Shown here: one piece after another, positions 5,675-7,611 of the stretch
Layout: each line of letters opens with the position of its first letter
Position numbering within the stretch: position 1 is the stretch's first letter
From: Chloroflexota bacterium
Lineage (GTDB): Bacteria > Chloroflexota > Anaerolineae > Caldilineales > Caldilineaceae
Assembly (NCBI GenBank): GCA_003577005.1
Contig: QEUW01000363.1
Span: forward strand, 1-7,611
Reading direction: 5' to 3'
Length of the DNA: 7,611 bases
Notes under the pieces: model-generated
Database searches by the model: none
Told to the model about the DNA's origin: nothing
The model's input: the letters and a program-made list of their open reading frames with translations, nothing else
Made by a program: the position numbers and the translations under genes

Positions 5675-5703
5675 ATTATATCCATTGGGAGTGGCTTCGT
5701 CAA
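5675..5703 (-). promoter_or_regulatory. Near-consensus sigma-70 promoter of vapBC, probably leaderless
   Basis: TTGACG (5698-5703) and a perfect TATAAT (5675-5680) are separated by 17 bp on the minus strand. Only 7 bp lie between the -10 box and the vapB ATG, so transcription should start at or next to the start codon, and no Shine-Dalgarno sequence can be in the message. This decides the vapB start. Confidence 0.8.
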
Positions 5704-6029
5704 GGACAAAACTTGTTCCTCGGGTGCTTACAGAGGTGACCACAGTCCCTTCCGGGCAGTCTGGGTGGAGCAATGGCGTGAGCGCATGGGCACAACCGGA
5801 ATTCCAATTGTGTCCATACAGTTGGTGGGGAAAATTGCGACGAATAACGTTGGGTGCAGATCAAGAAATGTCGCCTCAGCGATACAACAGCCAGGGGCCT
5901 GCGGGCACTTTTCTTGGCGTAAAGCGGGGCTTAACCCCGCAGCATACTGCTAATCAAAGCACTGTATAGCAGCAGTTCTGTTGGAGCTTACATGTGGTTC
6001 ACCGTAACCTGCCAGTGATGCGCCGACTG
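5704..6029. other. Gene-free stretch between vapBC promoter and the VapB relic
   Basis: No open frame here shows protein-like composition or a recognisable motif on either strand. It holds an imperfect palindrome centred on GGAATTCC (5798-5805, arms reaching 5789-5815) and a GC-rich hairpin (5924-5940). No PIN-like remnant (LDTSALL-type motif) that could have been the partner of the VapB relic was found in translations near the relic. Confidence 0.55.
5924..5940 (-). terminator. GC-rich hairpin, possible weak terminator or REP-like unit
   Basis: GCGGGG (5924-5929) pairs perfectly with CCCCGC (5935-5940) around a 5-nt loop. On the minus strand the stem is followed by only three T residues, so intrinsic termination would be weak. 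It could stop read-through from the ANT(6)-like gene toward vapBC. Similar GC hairpins are also common as interspersed repeats, which is the alternative. Confidence 0.35.
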
Positions 6030-6126
6030 CGCCTCTCCGGCCCGGTCGGGGATTACCCGGTTCATTCTTGTCTTCGCCCACTTGCCAATCATGCCGGTGA
6101 CCGGGTCTGATGCCGTAACGCCTCAA
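6030..6126 (-). pseudogene. Relic of a second AbrB/VapB-type antitoxin gene
   Basis: Translation on the minus strand gives LRRYGIRPGHRHDWQVGEDKNE, shown here as LRRYGIRPGH plus RHDWQVGEDKNE, and after a frame change RVIPDRAGEA. The intact VapB at 5425-5667 reads LGRHYGIKPGYRLDWQ, then GKDEILVRVIPDRAEL in the same places. The relic has lost the N-terminal hairpin, the frame and the toxin-binding tail, and no PIN gene follows it. It starts directly at the stop codon of the ANT(6)-like gene. The aligned DNA suggests that this TAG replaced a Glu codon of the old vapB (GCT GAG in the intact gene, GCA TAG here). Nothing functional is likely to be made from it. Confidence 0.75.
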
Positions 6127-6984
6127 CTATGCATCCTTGGGAAGTCGACGCACGTGACGCAGGTGTGCGCTCACCCGCTCGTCATCGCCATGAGGATAAT
6201 CAAAGCCAAAATGGGCCGCAATTGGAAGGGCTGTCCTCCTGAAAAGATCGCACGTCGTCTCCAGCGCATCCCATGTATGCTCGTAGTCGGCGTCGGAATA
6301 GGTGTTCTGGAGGAGATCCCACAGCGCTGGTTCGAGGTACTGTTTGAGGTATTTTCCGTACTTGCCGGGGCTGCGCGAGAACTGGGTCTTCATTCCTACG
6401 TACCAGGTGAGCATCTTCATCAGTTGCTCCCGGACGGCCCCATCGAAGATATGTTTGGCATAGAGGATCTCCTCCCTCCACAAGCCCTTGGCAACGTAGG
6501 GACATACCCACCAAAATTCGTTACAGCAGTCGGAGAACGCTTTGGCGTTGGGCGGGGTGGGCAGATAATCGCTGTCGCTCGGCGGAGGAAATGGCTCGAT
6601 GATCCCGTCCTTGTCGAGGAGCAAGACACTCAAACTGTCCCTTCCCAGTTCATGCAACCTGGCGATGGGGAAGAGCGTGAGATCAATGCGGTTGCCATCG
6701 GCAAATTGCATAAGATAGGCAAAGGCGCCGTTATTCTGGGGAGGCGGGTCGTCCATTGCCTCGGGCATCTGCAAGATCATTCTCTCGCCAAACCGGTCGA
6801 TCCAGGTGTGGTCATCGGTAAAAGGCGCAAGCTCGGTGACGAGGTAAACAATATCATAATCCTGAAAGATGTCGCGCGGTGCGTTGGGATTGGTGCGCGA
6901 GCCGTTCATGATCACAGCGCGAATGCGGGCGTCACTCTCGGCCGTTTTTACAATAAGCCCGAGCATTTCTTGTTCGCTACGCAT
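6127..6984 (-). CDS. ANT(6)-like nucleotidyltransferase (AadE/AadK-type aminoglycoside 6-adenylyltransferase family)
   Basis: This 285-residue protein opens with MRSEQEMLGLIVKTAESDAR and carries AVIMNGSRTNPNAPRDIFQD followed by YDIVY. That is the nucleotidyltransferase signature of the streptomycin adenylyltransferase family, with Gly28-Ser29, Asp42 and Asp44. A third acidic residue is likely Asp101 in NRIDLTLF. The C-terminal half has family-like stretches (WWVCPYVAKGLWREE, ML.WYVGMKT) and ends HLRHVRRLPKDA. Characterised members move AMP from ATP to the 6-hydroxyl of streptomycin; environmental homologues often have no proven drug target. Length is close to the family norm. The C-terminus stops at a TAG that appears to lie in vapB-derived sequence, so a few last residues may be lost. 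No strong Shine-Dalgarno motif is seen; it follows the VapC gene by 67 bp and may share its transcript. Family call firm, resistance activity uncertain. Confidence 0.88.
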   Translation of the reverse strand: MRSEQEMLGLIVKTAESDARIRAVIMNGSRTNPNAPRDIFQDYDIVYLVTELAPFTDDHTWIDRFGERMILQMPEAMDDPPPQNNGAFAYLMQFADGNRIDLTLFPIARLHELGRDSLSVLLLDKDGIIEPFPPPSDSDYLPTPPNAKAFSDCCNEFWWVCPYVAKGLWREEILYAKHIFDGAVREQLMKMLTWYVGMKTQFSRSPGKYGKYLKQYLEPALWDLLQNTYSDADYEHTWDALETTCDLFRRTALPIAAHFGFDYPHGDDERVSAHLRHVRRLPKDA

Positions 6985-7051
6985 CGTTTTTCAGTCTCAA
7001 AATCGGTACTGTCATCGGCGCTCGCCAGGCTACTCAATCACATCATGATCC

Positions 7052-7429
7052 TCACGACCGGATCACACGGACATCGACGCCCGTCGCCGCCTGCGCCCAT
7101 GCGCGGTCAGTTGTCCAGACGGGAACACTGTACCGGACGCCCAACGCCAGACAGGCCCGGTCGACAAGCGACAGGCCACTGCCTGCCTTCCATAACGTGG
7201 CGGCACGTTCGGCATCCTCAGCGTCGAAGGGAAGGATGACAAGGCCCACCGCCTCCAGGTCGCTGCGCAGACCGTTGACATCTATGCCGTGTACGAGCGA
7301 TTTTTGATAGACTTCGGACCAATTGAGGCTGGAGATGGCGGCGGCGCTCAACGCCTCTTCGACCACCTCCATCCCTGGTTCGTCCTGAAGCCAGGCCAGC
7401 AAGGCGGAGGCATCGAGAATGACTTTCAT
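7052..7429 (-). CDS. vapC: PIN-domain RNase toxin (VapC family), second copy
   Basis: A 125-residue PIN protein with all four acidic positions: Asp6 in VILDASALLAWL, Glu39 in LNWSEVYQK, Asp90 in LSLVDRACLAL and Asp108 in WTTDRAW. The 'DASALLA.L..EPG' and 'SL.DRACLALG...PV.T.D..W' patterns are standard for VapC toxins, which act as endoribonucleases. It differs clearly in sequence from the VapC at 5005-5421, so it is not a recent duplicate. Its start overlaps the antitoxin stop by four bases (ATGA), with GAGG 7 nt upstream, indicating translational coupling. The cut RNA is unknown. Confidence 0.92.
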   Translation of the reverse strand: MKVILDASALLAWLQDEPGMEVVEEALSAAAISSLNWSEVYQKSLVHGIDVNGLRSDLEAVGLVILPFDAEDAERAATLWKAGSGLSLVDRACLALGVRYSVPVWTTDRAWAQAATGVDVRVIRS

Positions 7430-7611
7430 GGAACTGCCTCGCGGCGAGCTTCGGCGCGGCGTTCGGCGATCAACTCATCAGCCAGGCTTGGTTGGCCGCG
7501 CAGGGCAGCAAAACGGCGTTTCACTCGCTGTAAAACCTGGGCCGGCTTTTCAAGCACAAGCCGTTCCCCGTCCAGCCGGGCGATGAGAATCTGGCCGCGC
7601 TCGATCTGCCA
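7426..7611 (-). CDS. vapB: AbrB-type antitoxin (VapB family), 5' part beyond the window
   Basis: The frame enters from the right edge and gives 61 residues ending in TGA at 7426-7428. It reads WQIERGQILIARLDGERLVL, then EKPAQVLQRVKRRFAALRG and a charged helical tail, SLADELIAERRAEARREAVP. The first part fits the second half of an AbrB hairpin ('G..L....GD.LVL.P'), and the 'L.DELIAERRAEA' tail is the usual toxin-binding end of VapB antitoxins paired with this kind of PIN toxin. It overlaps the vapC start by four bases, which fixes the pairing. The DNA-binding N-terminus and the promoter are outside the window. Confidence 0.8.
   Translation of the reverse strand, partial: WQIERGQILIARLDGERLVLEKPAQVLQRVKRRFAALRGQPSLADELIAERRAEARREAVP

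Noticed and set aside
5425..5709. Longer vapB starting at 5709
   Set aside because: The start would be upstream of the -35 box of a near-perfect promoter, and the extra 14 residues do not fit the AbrB family. The ATG at 5667 was chosen.
5789..5815. Imperfect palindrome around GGAATTCC as an operator
   Set aside because: The arms need a gap and two mismatches, and it lies over 80 bp upstream of the vapBC -35 box with no nearby gene start to control.
6082..7239. Open plus-strand frame of 385 codons
   Set aside because: It is antisense to the ANT(6)-like gene and the second VapC, both of which have clear motifs. The plus-strand translation has no recognisable domain.

Overview
The window reads like an accessory island packed with toxin-antitoxin (TA) and defence-type genes from a moderately GC-rich bacterium. 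The gene mix (DUF5615, AbiEi, MNT/HEPN, PIN/AbrB, NACHT-HEAT) and the scattered short palindromes are what one often meets in Chloroflexota and filamentous cyanobacteria. No ribosomal or housekeeping marker is present, so this taxonomic guess is weak. Every gene except the leftmost fragment lies on the minus strand.

Layout from left to right. At 2-256 (+) is the 3' part of a DUF5615 PIN-like protein. It converges on a frameshifted AbiEi-type antitoxin gene (261-847, -) that still carries a textbook promoter and a paired 9-bp inverted repeat, a likely self-operator. No AbiEii toxin is visible. At 1027-3651 (-) is a full-length 874-residue NACHT NTPase with HEAT repeats and two C-terminal membrane segments, a bacterial NLR-like candidate defence protein. 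At 3832-4769 (-) is an MNT nucleotidyltransferase/HEPN pair. The MNT (antitoxin) gene is intact. The HEPN (toxin) gene is broken twice, by an element of about 90 bp with a strong internal hairpin and by a 26-bp palindromic insertion flanked by a 6-bp direct repeat. Joining the pieces recovers an almost complete HEPN protein of about 137 residues. At 5005-5667 (-) is an intact VapBC pair driven by a near-consensus promoter placed so that the vapB message should be leaderless. At 5704-6029 there is no gene, only a GC hairpin. At 6030-6126 (-) is the relic of a second VapB-type antitoxin. It is joined directly to the end of an intact ANT(6)-like nucleotidyltransferase gene (6127-6984, -), whose stop codon appears to fall inside the old vapB frame. 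At 7052-7611 (-) is another VapBC pair, with the antitoxin cut by the window edge.

The main theme is turnover of TA modules. Two are intact, one has lost its toxin but kept its antitoxin, one is a frameshifted antitoxin with a preserved operator, and one is a short antitoxin relic. Short repeats sit at several of the breakpoints and gene ends. They include a palindromic repeat found in HEPN and again at 4917-4945, and a diverged sequence that begins at or just after the 3' ends of the MNT and VapC genes. The features most worth following up are the two insertions in HEPN, the dispersed repeats, the vapB/ANT(6) junction, and the NACHT protein with its C-terminal membrane domain and extra P-loop-like motif.
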